NCBI RefSeq assembly: GCF_008373755.1
Contig: NZ_VUJV01000003.1
Span: 1,302,001-1,366,000, forward strand
Origin: Nocardioides humilatus
GTDB lineage: Bacteria; Actinomycetota; Actinomycetes; Propionibacteriales; Nocardioidaceae
Direction: 5' to 3'
Length of the DNA stretch: 64,000 nt
Positions 16,505 through 26,929 of this stretch are shown here, in pieces; the stretch's first letter is position 1, and the number at the start of each line of letters is the position of its first letter. The position numbers were made by a program, and so were the translations under genes. The notes beneath the pieces were generated by a model. It had not been told where the DNA came from. It saw nothing but the letters and a program-made list of their open reading frames with translations, and searched no databases.

Positions 16505-17632
16505 TTGAGTAGATTGCTGTGCGTGTTCGGACGCCGGAAGACCCCGCTGGTCAGCGTGGTGGTCCCGGCCTACGACGTCGCCGCCTACCTGCCTGCCTGC
16601 CTCGACAGCCTGCTCGCGCAGAGTCTCACCGAGCTGGAGGTCGTGGTCGTCGACGACGGCTCGCCGGACGCGTGCGGCGCCATCGCCGAGGAGTACGCCG
16701 GCAGTGACCCACGGGTCCGCGTGCTGCACATCCCCAACGGCGGACTGGGCGCGGCGCGCAACGAGGGCGCCCGCCACGCCCACGGCCGCTACCTCGGCTT
16801 CTGCGACGCCGACGACCTGATGACCCCACGCGCCCTCGAGCTCATGGTCGCCGCGGCGCGCGAGCTCGACGCCCCCCTCGTGACCGGCAACGTGGTGCGC
16901 TGGGAGGCGGACCGCCCGGTCCGGATGCCGTGGATGGACCGGCTGCACGCCGATCGCGGGGCCGTCAGCATCGACGAGGTGCCCGAGCTCCTCGGCGACG
17001 TCTTCGCGTGGAACAAGCTCTTCAGGCGGGACTGGTGGGACGCCTCGGGACTCACCTGGCCCGAGCGGCTCCGCTACGAGGACCAGCCCGCGACGACCGA
17101 TGCCTACCTCCGCGCCGGCCGGATCGCGATCGTGCCCGAGGTCGTCTACCGCTGGCGGGTGCGCGACGACGGCACGTCGATCACCCAGCAGCGCGGCACG
17201 ATCACCGACCTGACCGACCGTTGGATCACCAAGCGGATGGCGATCGCGTCGGTCGAGGCCCACGGCGTCGCTGCGGTCACCGACGCGTTCCGCGAGCGCG
17301 TGCTGCCCGGTGACATGTGGCAGTACTTCATGAACATCCCGGACTGCTCCGACGAGTGGTGGGAGCTCTTGGTCACCGGGGTCCGCGACCTCTGGGGTCC
17401 GGAGCACTCGCTCACCGGCGTCTCGCTGCCGCCCATGCACCGCCTGGTCGGCTGGCTCGTGGAACAGGACCGGCGCGAGGATGCCGCGCACGTCATCACC
17501 TACGCCCGGCGACTGGGGGCTCCCCTACCGCGGGTGCCGCTCGAGGGCGGCGGTGTGCGGGTCGACGTACCGGGTCTCAACCCCGCCACCGTGGCCCCGG
17601 AGGCGCTGCGCCTCCGGGACCACGAGAGCTGA
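16505..17632 (+). CDS. Family 2 glycosyltransferase
   Basis: About 375 residues with a GT-A fold: VSVVVPAYDVAAYLPACLDS at the N-terminus, VVDDGSPD for nucleotide binding, and the metal-binding DADD in FCDADDLMTP at about residue 100. The C-terminal half resembles the extra region of capsular or teichoic-acid-type GT2 enzymes. No membrane segment is seen. The start is uncertain: TTG at 16505 has CAGG at good spacing, while GTG at 16523 would shorten it by six residues. The sugar donor and acceptor cannot be told from the sequence. It stands alone, and its last codons contain a strong hairpin. Confidence 0.85.
   Translation: MSRLLCVFGRRKTPLVSVVVPAYDVAAYLPACLDSLLAQSLTELEVVVVDDGSPDACGAIAEEYAGSDPRVRVLHIPNGGLGAARNEGARHAHGRYLGFCDADDLMTPRALELMVAAARELDAPLVTGNVVRWEADRPVRMPWMDRLHADRGAVSIDEVPELLGDVFAWNKLFRRDWWDASGLTWPERLRYEDQPATTDAYLRAGRIAIVPEVVYRWRVRDDGTSITQQRGTITDLTDRWITKRMAIASVEAHGVAAVTDAFRERVLPGDMWQYFMNIPDCSDEWWELLVTGVRDLWGPEHSLTGVSLPPMHRLVGWLVEQDRREDAAHVITYARRLGAPLPRVPLEGGGVRVDVPGLNPATVAPEALRLRDHES
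17596..17618. terminator. Hairpin terminator inside the glycosyltransferase 3' end
   Basis: CCCGGAGGCG-CTG-CGCCTCCGGG is a perfect 10-bp stem with a 3-nt loop, 14 nt before the glycosyltransferase stop codon is complete. The converging OpuC binding-protein gene ends at 17639, so one hairpin can terminate both genes. Confidence 0.7.
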
Positions 17633-17638
17633 GATCGA

Positions 17639-18580
17639 TCAGTCGACGAGGCCGTTGTCCTCGAGGAACTTCTCGGCGACGTCTTCAGGCGACTCACGGT
17701 CGACGGTGACCTGGGCGATCAGCTCGCCGAGGGTGGCGTTGTCAAGGGCGGCCATCAGGGCGTTGAGCGGCGCCTCGACGTCGGGGTGGTCGGCGAGGAA
17801 GTCAGAAGACACGGCCGGCACCAGGTTCTGGGCCGGCTGGATGCCCCGGTCGTCCTCGAGCAGCACCAGGCCCTGGTCGTCGAGGGTGCCGTCGAGCGTG
17901 CCGGTCTGGCCGAGCTGGGACTCACCGTCGATCACCGACTGGTAGGTCTGCGGCGACGCGTAGCCCAGCGGCAGCAAGGTGATGTCGATGCCGTAGACGT
18001 CGATCAGGCCGGCCTCGCAGTCGTCGCGGCCCGTGCAGTCGGGGGCAGCGGCGAGGGTGATCGACTGACCCTCGAGGTCGGAGAGCTTGGTGACGCCGTT
18101 GTCGTCGGAGTAGGCCTGGGTGACGAAGTAGGCGTTCTGCGAGGCGGCCCCCGACGTGTCGAGGAGGGTGATGCCCTTGTCGTCGAGCAGCGGCTGCATC
18201 GCCTCGAGGGTGGCGTCGAGGTCGCTGCTGCTGATCGGCGCGGCGTCCTCGCCGTTGGCGTCGGTGTTGAGCTGGTCGCCGAGGCCGGCGACGTATTCGG
18301 GGACGATGTCGACCGAACCGGGGAACTCGGAGAGGTAGGCCGAGCGGGTGTCGACGAGCTTGGTCTCGACGTCGTAGCCGAGGTCGTCGAGGATCTCGGC
18401 GTACATCGCGGTGACGAGGGCCGCCTCGTCGAAGCTCTGGCTGGCGAGGGTGACCTTCCCCCCGCCCGAGCTGTCGTCGTTGGCGTCGTCGTCCTTGGCG
18501 AGGTCGTCGCCCGAGCAGGCTGCGGTGAAGAGCAGGCCGCCAGTCAGGGCGGCCGCGAGGAGGGAACGGCGAAGAGTCAT
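17639..18580 (-). CDS. OpuC-type substrate-binding lipoprotein (glycine betaine/choline family)
   Basis: A 313-residue extracellular binding protein. A type II signal peptide ends in FTAAC with the lipidated Cys22. The mature part contains VTLASQSFDEAALVTAMYAE, DLGYDVETKLVDTRSAYL, a family-typical AYFVTQAYSDDNG region and a C-terminal QVTVDRESPEDVAEKFLEDNG. This matches the OsmF/OpuCC quaternary-ammonium or compatible-solute family. It is the last gene of the permease-permease-binding protein set, separated from the second permease by 172 nt holding a long inverted repeat. The ligand (betaine, choline, carnitine, proline betaine) cannot be read from the sequence. Confidence 0.88.
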   Translation of the reverse strand: MTLRRSLLAAALTGGLLFTAACSGDDLAKDDDANDDSSGGGKVTLASQSFDEAALVTAMYAEILDDLGYDVETKLVDTRSAYLSEFPGSVDIVPEYVAGLGDQLNTDANGEDAAPISSSDLDATLEAMQPLLDDKGITLLDTSGAASQNAYFVTQAYSDDNGVTKLSDLEGQSITLAAAPDCTGRDDCEAGLIDVYGIDITLLPLGYASPQTYQSVIDGESQLGQTGTLDGTLDDQGLVLLEDDRGIQPAQNLVPAVSSDFLADHPDVEAPLNALMAALDNATLGELIAQVTVDRESPEDVAEKFLEDNGLVD

Positions 18581-18593
18581 GCGCGCCACCCTA

Positions 18594-18752
18594 GATGGGT
18601 GAGCCGACGCCGTCGTGCAAGTGAGCAACACTCAGGTCGTGCGATGGCAAGGCGGAGGAGGGAGCCGGGACGGAGTCCCGGCGACTGACGACAACGCAGC
18701 AAGCGTGCGGGCTGAGCGTTGCGCAGCGCGCGACGGCGTCGGCTCACCCATC
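18594..18752. repeat. Long inverted repeat (22-bp arms, 115-nt centre) inside the OpuC operon
   Basis: Bases 18594-18615 are the exact reverse complement of 18731-18752. The right arm ends directly against the permease stop codon at 18753. Inside, TGAGTGTTGC and GCAACGCTCA form a second arm pair that is fully paired only on the minus (sense) RNA, through one G-U wobble. A third perfect 8-bp hairpin with a 3-nt loop lies at 18664-18682. There is no ORF and no transposase. It lies between the second permease and the binding-protein gene, so it probably forms a structured segment of the operon mRNA. Confidence 0.85.
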
Positions 18753-19448
18753 TCAGGGGCGTCGACCGACAGGCGCTCGCACAATGCGTTGAGCGCTTGC
18801 GGCAGCGATCTCCAGCAACAGTGCGACGACGGCGACCACCAACGCCGCTCCGATGCCCTCGCTGTAGTGGTTGCGGGCGAAGCCGGACACGATGATCGCG
18901 CCCACACCGGGGCCGGCGACGAGGGCGGCGATGGTCGCCGTCGCCCACACCTGCACCAGCGCGAGCCGGACGCCCGACAGCACCAGCGGGAGCGCGAGTG
19001 GCAGCTCGACCCGCCAGAACCGCTGCGCTCCGGACATGCCCATCCCGTCGGCCGCCTCCAACACGTCGGCGGGCACCTCGCGCACGGCGGTGTAGGCGTT
19101 GGTCACCAGCGGAGGCAGCGCGAAGAGGCCGAGGGCGATCAGGGTGGCGAGCCCGGCGCGGCCGTAGGGCCCGAAGTAGGCCGGCCCGGGCCAGTCGGCC
19201 GTGACGAGCACCGCGAGCAGGGCGAACGTCGGGATCGCGCGGCCCATGTTGGAGACGTTGACGGCGACGAAGCCGCCGCGGCCCAGGTGGCCGAGCCAGA
19301 GCGCCAGCGGCAGGGCGACGACGAGGGCGAGCCCGAGCGCCGTGACGGTGAGCAGGAGCTGCTCCACCAACCGGTCGAGGAGCGCCCCGTCGCCGGTCCA
19401 GCTGGAGGCCGTCGTCAGGTAGTCCCAGGTGAGACCGAAGAGCGTCAT
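18753..19448 (-). CDS. OpuC-type ABC transporter permease (second)
   Basis: A 231-residue inner-membrane permease with about five or six hydrophobic segments and the EAA loop that contacts the ATPase, seen as DVLEAADGMGMSGAQRFW followed by RVELPLALPLVLSG. Family-typical NMGRAIPTFALLAV is present. The ATG at 19448 overlaps the first permease stop (ATGA). It works with the other permease, the ATPase encoded divergently at 20157 and the lipoprotein at 17639. Confidence 0.92.
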   Translation of the reverse strand: MTLFGLTWDYLTTASSWTGDGALLDRLVEQLLLTVTALGLALVVALPLALWLGHLGRGGFVAVNVSNMGRAIPTFALLAVLVTADWPGPAYFGPYGRAGLATLIALGLFALPPLVTNAYTAVREVPADVLEAADGMGMSGAQRFWRVELPLALPLVLSGVRLALVQVWATATIAALVAGPGVGAIIVSGFARNHYSEGIGAALVVAVVALLLEIAAASAQRIVRAPVGRRP

Positions 19449-20158
19449 CGCGTCGCCCGCCCGGTCGATCGGGTCCAGGGCGTCAGCAACCGCTGGAGGA
19501 CGACGAGCGCGACGTCGAGCACCAAGGCGATCACGACGCACAGGACCGCGGCCGTCACCAGCTCGGCTCGGAAGTTGCGCTGGACCGCGTGGGAGATCAG
19601 GTCACCCAGACCGCCGTACGACACCAGGGTGCCGACGGTCGTCAGCGCCACCGTCGAGACCGTCGCGACCCGCAGCGACGCGACCAGCACCGGGAGAGCG
19701 AGCGGCAACTGCACCTTGAGCAGCAGCCGGGTCGAGCCGTAGCCCAGCCCGACCGCCGACTCGACGACCTCCTCGGGCACCGACCTCAGGCCGTCGAGGA
19801 GGCCACGCACCAGGATCGTGAGCGCATAGACCGCGAGTCCGATGACCACGGTGGTGGCGGACAACCCGGTGAAGGGAACCAGCAACGGGAAGAGCGCGAG
19901 CGACGGGATCGTGTAGAGGCCCGTGCTGACGCCGAGGACGGTCGACTCGAGCCGCGGGAAGCGGCGCGCGAGCAGGGCGAGCGGGAAGGCGAGGACCAGA
20001 CCGAGGAGCACGGCCGCGACCGTGATCCGCAGGTGCTCGGTGGTCGCGGCGATGATGTCGGCGTGCCGGTCCTCGACGTATTGAGCGCACCACCACTCGT
20101 TGACGAAGGCGCTGTAGCAGCTGGGCTCCGTCGTGGCTGCCACTAGGGTCACGGGCAT
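19445..20158 (-). CDS. OpuC-type ABC transporter permease (first)
   Basis: A 237-residue inner-membrane permease. The EAA loop reads EVVESAVGLGYGSTRLLLKV, and family landmarks include GLYTIPSLALFPLLVPFTG and LGDLISHAVQRNF. The ATG at 20158 overlaps the start codon of the divergent ATPase gene head to head, leaving no intergenic promoter space. In-frame GTG codons at 20152 and 20143 are alternatives, and GGGAGGGG lies about 14 nt upstream of the ATG. It is translationally coupled to the second permease. Confidence 0.88.
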   Translation of the reverse strand: MPVTLVAATTEPSCYSAFVNEWWCAQYVEDRHADIIAATTEHLRITVAAVLLGLVLAFPLALLARRFPRLESTVLGVSTGLYTIPSLALFPLLVPFTGLSATTVVIGLAVYALTILVRGLLDGLRSVPEEVVESAVGLGYGSTRLLLKVQLPLALPVLVASLRVATVSTVALTTVGTLVSYGGLGDLISHAVQRNFRAELVTAAVLCVVIALVLDVALVVLQRLLTPWTRSTGRATR

Positions 20159-21152
20159 GGACGCTACCGCGCCCCTCCCCCCGGACCCGATGATCCGGCT
20201 CAGCGGCGTGAGCAAGACCTACGACGACGGCACCGTCGCCGTACGCGAGCTCTCCCTCGAGGTCGGGCGCGGTGAGCTCGTCTGCCTGGTCGGTCCGTCG
20301 GGCTGCGGCAAGTCGACGACGTTGAAGATGATCAACCGGCTGGTCGAGCCGAGCACGGGCGTCATCGAGATCGACGGCCAGGACGTCACCCACGTCGATC
20401 CGGTGCGGCTGCGGCGCGGCATCGGCTACGTCATCCAGCAGGTCGGCCTCTTCCCGCACCAGAAGATCACCGCCAACGTGATGACCGTCCCGCTGCTCTA
20501 CGGGGAGTCGAAGGCGACCGCGAGGGAACGCGCCCACGAGCTGATGTCACTGGTCGGGCTCGACCCCGAGCAGTACGGCGACCGCTACCCCCACCAGCTC
20601 TCCGGAGGTCAGCGGCAACGGGTCGGCGTGGCCCGCGCGCTCGCGGCCGACCCGCCGGTGCTGTTGATGGACGAGCCGTTCGGTGCTGTCGACCCGGTGA
20701 TCCGCGGCCGGCTGCAGGAGGAGTTCCGCCGGCTGCAGCAGGAGCTCGGCAAGACCGTCGTGCTGGTCACCCACGACATCGACGAGGCCGTGCTGCTCGG
20801 TGACCGGGTCGCGGTCTTCGCTGACGGCGGGCGCCTGTTGCAGTACGACACCCCTGCCCGGCTGCTCGCCCACCCCGTCGATGACGAGGTCGCCACGTTC
20901 GTCGGCGCCGAGCGCGGGCTGCGGCGACTGTCGGTCACCCGGATCGACCCCGCCCAGCTCGATCCGGTCGACGGAGTCAAGGCCGCCGAGCTCGGCGCAA
21001 CGATCGCCGTCGACGCGACCCTCGAGGAAGCGCTCGCGCTGATGCTCCGCGACGACCGGGCGATGCTCGGGGTCACCGACGGACCGACCTTCGTCGGTGT
21101 GCTCACCCCCGCGGGCGTCCACCGCTCGTTGCGGAGCGCGCTGCGGGAGTGA
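20157..21152 (+). CDS. OpuC-type ABC transporter ATP-binding protein
   Basis: A 331-residue ATPase of the QAT (quaternary amine) family. Walker A is at about 46-54 (GPSGCGKST), the signature at HQLSGGQRQRVG, Walker B at VLLMDEPFGAVDP, and the H-loop at VLVTHDIDEAVLLGD. The C-terminal 90 residues look like a single, degenerate CBS-type sensor (TLEEALALMLRDDRAMLGV), shorter than the paired CBS domains of OpuA-type ATPases. Start at the ATG at 20157; GTG at 20133 and ATG at 20190 are possible. Its promoter must lie inside the divergent permease gene. Confidence 0.92.
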   Translation: MDATAPLPPDPMIRLSGVSKTYDDGTVAVRELSLEVGRGELVCLVGPSGCGKSTTLKMINRLVEPSTGVIEIDGQDVTHVDPVRLRRGIGYVIQQVGLFPHQKITANVMTVPLLYGESKATARERAHELMSLVGLDPEQYGDRYPHQLSGGQRQRVGVARALAADPPVLLMDEPFGAVDPVIRGRLQEEFRRLQQELGKTVVLVTHDIDEAVLLGDRVAVFADGGRLLQYDTPARLLAHPVDDEVATFVGAERGLRRLSVTRIDPAQLDPVDGVKAAELGATIAVDATLEEALALMLRDDRAMLGVTDGPTFVGVLTPAGVHRSLRSALRE

Positions 21153-21162
21153 GGTTGCGCGG

Positions 21163-21759
21163 TCAGGCGCCCTTGCGGACCTGGCGCGAGGCGAGGGCGG
21201 CCTCGGCGGCCTCCCACTGGGCGGTGAGGGTGTCGACCTCGGCCTCGAGCTCGGCAACGCGTACGACGGCCTGGGTGGCTCGGTCCTCGGCGTCGACGAG
21301 GCGTTCGCCAACCCGGGCGCGCTCGCGCTCGGAGGTCGAGAGCTGCTCCTCGACGCTGCTGAGGCTGCGGCGCGCCTCGGCGAGCTCCTGGGCGGCCTCG
21401 CCCAGTCGCCGCTCGAGTCGCGACACGACCGCGTCGCGGCGGGCGAGGCGACCCTGCATGTCGGCGGCGAACTCGACGCCCTCGGCGGCGCGGCGGCCGT
21501 CGAGCTCGCGGAAGGCCTGAGCCTGGGCGGCGCGCTCGCGGGCGCCGTCGACGCGCACCGTCATCAGCTCGGTGTGGGTGATCTTGGTGGCGGCCGCGCC
21601 GAGGACCACGGCGCAGGCGCCGGCCAGGGTGACGGCCAGCCAGGAGCCGGTGACGGCGCTGGAGGCGACCGCGAGACCGGCCGCCAGGAGGAGAAGGACG
21701 GCGACCACGAGCCGGGTCGACCGCTGACGACGGCGGGAGCTGCCCGCGGTGGTAGTCAT
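21163..21759 (-). CDS. Membrane-anchored coiled-coil protein
   Basis: A 198-residue protein with a basic N-terminus, two closely spaced hydrophobic segments at about 18-60 and then a long Ala, Glu, Arg and Leu-rich coiled coil (about 70-190). It follows the DUF3180 gene by 10 nt, the place of M. tuberculosis Rv3604c, an Ala/Arg-rich transmembrane protein. Function is unknown. It probably closes the fol operon. The ATG at 21759 has no strong ribosome site, but the frame upstream lacks family-like sequence. Its 3' end converges on the OpuC ATPase gene with a 10-nt gap. Confidence 0.7.
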   Translation of the reverse strand: MTTTAGSSRRRQRSTRLVVAVLLLLAAGLAVASSAVTGSWLAVTLAGACAVVLGAAATKITHTELMTVRVDGARERAAQAQAFRELDGRRAAEGVEFAADMQGRLARRDAVVSRLERRLGEAAQELAEARRSLSSVEEQLSTSERERARVGERLVDAEDRATQAVVRVAELEAEVDTLTAQWEAAEAALASRQVRKGA

Positions 21760-21769
21760 GTGACTGACG

Positions 21770-22285
21770 TTACGCGTTGTTATTCGTGTTTCTAATGCGA
21801 CACGCTCGCTCGAGGAGCAGTGCAGCGACCACACCGAGCAGGCTCGCGCCCGCAGCGGCGAGCGAGTGCCACATCCGGTCGTCGGCCAGCTCGGCCGAGT
21901 CACGGAGCCAGCTGAGGGCGTAACCGAGGTAGCCGCCGCCCGCGAGGGCAGCGACCAGCGCGCTCGCCCGCGCCAGCACCAGCCGGTTGACCGCCTGGTG
22001 GGGCTGGAGGCGTTCGTGGCGCACGTGGACGGTCCGGTGGGTCACCCAGGCGACGTAGCCGAGGATCGCGGCCAGCAGCACCAGCGCCAGCGGCTGCGCC
22101 CAGGTCACCAGCGGCGGGACCCGCCCGACGCGGTCGCTGAGCGGGTGCAACGCCCACCCGAGGACCAGACCGGCCAGCGCCCAGCCGAGGAGGACCGGAG
22201 GCGACGTCGGTCGCAGCGAGCCCTCGAAGGGCTCCTGCTCCTCCGGCCGCTCGCCGGACCGATCAGGCTCCGGCTGATCCCTCAC
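21770..22285 (-). CDS. DUF3180 family membrane protein
   Basis: A 171-residue protein with an acidic cytoplasmic start (about 1-28) and four predicted membrane segments: LLGWALAGLVLGWAL, LALVLLAAILGYVAWV, ALVAALAGGGYLGYAL and LAAAGASLLGVVAALLL. DUF3180 proteins sit directly after folK in many actinobacteria (Rv3605c in M. tuberculosis). The ATG at 22285 overlaps the folK stop by 4 nt. The biochemical role is unknown. Confidence 0.85.
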   Translation of the reverse strand: MRDQPEPDRSGERPEEQEPFEGSLRPTSPPVLLGWALAGLVLGWALHPLSDRVGRVPPLVTWAQPLALVLLAAILGYVAWVTHRTVHVRHERLQPHQAVNRLVLARASALVAALAGGGYLGYALSWLRDSAELADDRMWHSLAAAGASLLGVVAALLLERACRIRNTNNNA

Positions 22286-22854
22286 TCGTCGTACTCGAGC
22301 ACCAGGTCGTCGCGGCGGGCCAGGCCCTCGGTGCCGACCTTGTCGAGCAGGACCGACACGGCACCCAGGTCAGGGATCTGCGCGTCGGGCTCGAGGTCGA
22401 GCCACGGCTGGAGGACGAACGCCCGCTCGTGGGCCTGCGGGTGCGGCAGCTTGAGCGCGTCGGTGTCGCTGCGCCGGTCACCCACCACGATCAGGTCGAC
22501 GTCGAGCGTGCGCGGCGCGTTGATGCCGTGGCTGCGGTCGCGGTCGTAGGCGTCCTCGATCGCCAGCGCCCGGTCGAGCAGGCGGTTGGCCGCGAGGGTC
22601 GTGTCGATCAGGACGATCGCGTTGAGGAACTTGGGGGAGTCGGGCGGGCAGTCGATCGGCTCGGTCTCGTAGACCGGCGAGACACCGGTGACCCAGACGT
22701 CCGGGGTGTCCGCGAGCGCGTCGACGGCGCCCTGGAGGTTGGAGAAGCTCTCGCCGAGGTTGGAACCGAGGGCGACCACCACACGACGGATCGGCCGCAT
22801 CTCACCCGTGAGGGTGTCGGCATCGATGATGTGGGGGTTGGGGGTCTCAGTCAT
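22282..22854 (-). CDS. folK: 2-amino-4-hydroxy-6-hydroxymethyldihydropteridine diphosphokinase FolK
   Basis: A 190-residue kinase transferring pyrophosphate from ATP to 6-hydroxymethyl-dihydropterin. The glycine-rich start VVVALGSNLGESFSNLQGAV, the pterin-binding PVYETEPI and FLNAIVLIDT, and the metal/ATP motif PRTLDVDLIVVGD are all present. About 22 residues precede the core, more than in E. coli. The ATG at 22854 overlaps the folB 3' end by 8 nt. Next step after FolB in folate synthesis. Confidence 0.96.
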   Translation of the reverse strand: MTETPNPHIIDADTLTGEMRPIRRVVVALGSNLGESFSNLQGAVDALADTPDVWVTGVSPVYETEPIDCPPDSPKFLNAIVLIDTTLAANRLLDRALAIEDAYDRDRSHGINAPRTLDVDLIVVGDRRSDTDALKLPHPQAHERAFVLQPWLDLEPDAQIPDLGAVSVLLDKVGTEGLARRDDLVLEYDE

Positions 22855-23242
22855 CGGCCTCTCCCTTTCGGGGGGATGTCGGTGGTCGGTGGCGGGTGAT
22901 CGTCAGTGTGACGTCGCCGAACTTCGCCTCGATCGGAGCATCTGGTTTGTGCACGGTCACCCTGGCCCATTCAACACGAGGGTCCAAGAGGCAGACATCG
23001 GCGATCCGGCCCGCGAGAGTCTCGATCAGGTCGACCGGATCCCGGCTGACAGCCGCCGCTACCTGCGCGACGAGACTTCCGTAGTCCACCGTGTCGCGCA
23101 AGTCATCTGACGCAGCTGCCGGGGTGGTGTCGATGCCGAGCGTCAGGTCGATGACGAAGGTCTGCCCTTCCCGACGCTCGTGCTCGAACACTCCGTGGTG
23201 TCCCCAGCACTCGATGCCGAGCACGCTCAGCTCATCTGTCAT
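22847..23242 (-). CDS. folB: Dihydroneopterin aldolase FolB
   Basis: A 131-residue aldolase producing 6-hydroxymethyl-dihydropterin. Motifs are GHHGVFEHERREGQTFVIDL, DTVDYGSLV, the active-site Glu in LIETLAGRIAD and the catalytic Lys in VHKPDAPI. The ATG at 23242 overlaps the folP stop (ATGA). The longer open frame upstream is discarded because it runs through folP in another frame. Confidence 0.96.
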   Translation of the reverse strand: MTDELSVLGIECWGHHGVFEHERREGQTFVIDLTLGIDTTPAAASDDLRDTVDYGSLVAQVAAAVSRDPVDLIETLAGRIADVCLLDPRVEWARVTVHKPDAPIEAKFGDVTLTITRHRPPTSPRKGEADD

Positions 23243-24054
23243 CGGTGACTCTCCCATCGTCGTACGGCGGCCAGCACGTCGCGCGTCGCGCGGACGTCGT
23301 GCACCCGCACGCCCCACACGCCGTCGAGAGCCAGCCGGGTGATGATCGCAGCGTGCGCGAGCTCGCGCTCGTCGACCGGGCGCGGGGTGCCGTCGGCGGC
23401 GGCGAGCAGGGCGCCCAGGAAGCGCTTGCGGCTGGCGCCGACGAGCACGGGAAAGCCGAGGTCGCCGATCACGTCGAGGTGCGCGAGCAGCTCCCAGTTC
23501 TGCTCCGCGTCCTTGGCGAAGCCGATGCCCGGGTCGAGCACGATCCGCTCGTCGGGCACCCCCGCCGCCCGGATGGCATCGACTCGGTCCTGCAGCTCGC
23601 GCGCGACGGCGGCAGCGACCGGGCCGTCGTAGTGGGTGAACTGCTGCATGCGGTCGCTGTGGGCACGCCAGTGCATCGCGACGTACGACGCCGTGCTGGC
23701 CGCCACGACCGCGAGGATCTCCGGGTCGGCGAGACCGCCCGAGACGTCGTTGACGATCGTCGCGCCCGCCGCGAGGGCGGCCGCGGCCACTTCGGCCCGC
23801 ATCGTGTCAACCGACACCGTCGCCCCGTCGGCCGCGAGGGCCTCGATCACGGGGACGACCCGCGCGAGCTCCTCGCTCACCAAGGGCCGGGTCGCACCGG
23901 GCCGGGTGGACTCGCCGCCGACGTCGAGGATGTCGGCGCCGTCGGCGAGAAGGGCACGCCCGTGGGCGATCGCGCGGTCGGCGTCGAGGTAGCGCCCGCC
24001 GTCGGAGAACGAGTCGGGCGTGACGTTGACGACGCCCATCACCAGCGGGCTCAT
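23239..24054 (-). CDS. folP: Dihydropteroate synthase FolP
   Basis: A 271-residue TIM-barrel enzyme joining p-aminobenzoate to the pterin pyrophosphate, the sulfonamide target. The two family signatures are seen: VMGVVNVTPDSFSDGGRYLD at the N-terminus and GADILDVGGESTRPGA. TIVNDVSGG, VLDPGIGFAKD and VLVGASRKRFLG follow in order. The ATG at 24054 is 8 nt after the folE stop and starts with the usual MSPLVMGVVN. Coupled to folB. Confidence 0.96.
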   Translation of the reverse strand: MSPLVMGVVNVTPDSFSDGGRYLDADRAIAHGRALLADGADILDVGGESTRPGATRPLVSEELARVVPVIEALAADGATVSVDTMRAEVAAAALAAGATIVNDVSGGLADPEILAVVAASTASYVAMHWRAHSDRMQQFTHYDGPVAAAVARELQDRVDAIRAAGVPDERIVLDPGIGFAKDAEQNWELLAHLDVIGDLGFPVLVGASRKRFLGALLAAADGTPRPVDERELAHAAIITRLALDGVWGVRVHDVRATRDVLAAVRRWESHR

Positions 24055-24062
24055 CCTGCGTC

Positions 24063-24680
24063 CTAGCGGGTGCCGTGCATGATGAGGCTCATCGCCTCTT
24101 GGCGGGTGGCGGCGTTGTGCATGGTGCCGCGGATCGCCGAGGTGATGGTGCGGGCGCCGGCCTTGCGGACGCCGCGCATCGTCATGCAGAGGTGCTCGGC
24201 CTCGATCACCACGATCACGCCTCGTGCCTCGAGGATGTTCATGAGGGCGTCGGCGATCTGCGTGGTCAGCCGCTCCTGGACCTGCGGGCGCTTGGCGTAG
24301 ACGTCGACGAGCCGCGCGAGCTTGGACAGGCCGGTGATCTTGCCGGACTCGGCCGGGATGTAGCCCACGTGTGCGACACCCGTGAAGGGCACCAGGTGGT
24401 GCTCGCACATCGACCACAGCTCGATGTCGCGCACGAGCACCATCTCGTCGTGTCCGAGGTCGAACGTCGTGGTGAGGACGTCCTCCGGTCGCTTGCGCAG
24501 CCCGGCCGTCACCTCGGCGTAAGCCCGGGCGACACGCGCCGGAGTCTCCAGCAGGCCCTCGCGATCGGGGTCCTCGCCGATGGCGATCAGCAGCTCGCGG
24601 ACGGCCGCCTCGGCGCGCGCCTGGTCGAAGGCGGGCACGTCAGCGGGGTCGCGCTCCGGCGTGTGGATCGGGTCAGGCAC
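24063..24680 (-). CDS. folE: GTP cyclohydrolase I FolE
   Basis: A 205-residue enzyme opening GTP to dihydroneopterin triphosphate, the first folate step. Zinc ligands are in MCEHHLVPF and HLCMTMRGV, and the catalytic [15 protein letters not shown] is present. The start is GTG at 24680, 9 nt after the ftsH stop, so it is probably co-transcribed with ftsH as in M. tuberculosis (Rv3609c-Rv3610c). An acidic N-terminal extension of about 20 residues is normal. Confidence 0.96.
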   Translation of the reverse strand: MPDPIHTPERDPADVPAFDQARAEAAVRELLIAIGEDPDREGLLETPARVARAYAEVTAGLRKRPEDVLTTTFDLGHDEMVLVRDIELWSMCEHHLVPFTGVAHVGYIPAESGKITGLSKLARLVDVYAKRPQVQERLTTQIADALMNILEARGVIVVIEAEHLCMTMRGVRKAGARTITSAIRGTMHNAATRQEAMSLIMHGTR

Positions 24681-24689
24681 GCAGGCAGC

Positions 24690-26771
<2,082 letters not shown>

Positions 26772-26894
26772 AGACTCATCCGCTCCTACCAGCACATTTG
26801 AACCGACGACGTTACCCGTCGTCGTACGGGTTCATCATCGCAGCCCGGTGGTAGGACAGAAGTCCTAACGACTCAAGGCCCGTCCGGGTGACCC

Positions 26895-26912
26895 CGGATC
26901 TAGTCAGATCCG
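26895..26912. terminator. Hairpin between hpt and ftsH
   Basis: CGGATCT-AGTC-AGATCCG is a perfect 7-bp stem, starting 17 nt beyond the hpt stop on the minus strand. Other short hairpins (AGGAC-AGA-AGTCCT type; ACCCG-N8-CGGGT type) crowd the same 134-bp gap, which must also hold the ftsH promoter. Confidence 0.55.
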
Positions 26913-26929
26913 ACTAGGACCGATGGGAC

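Noticed and set aside
18594-18752. Inverted repeat read as an insertion sequence
   Set aside because: Only 115 nt lie between the arms, with no transposase and no target duplication; a miniature element remains possible but unsupported.
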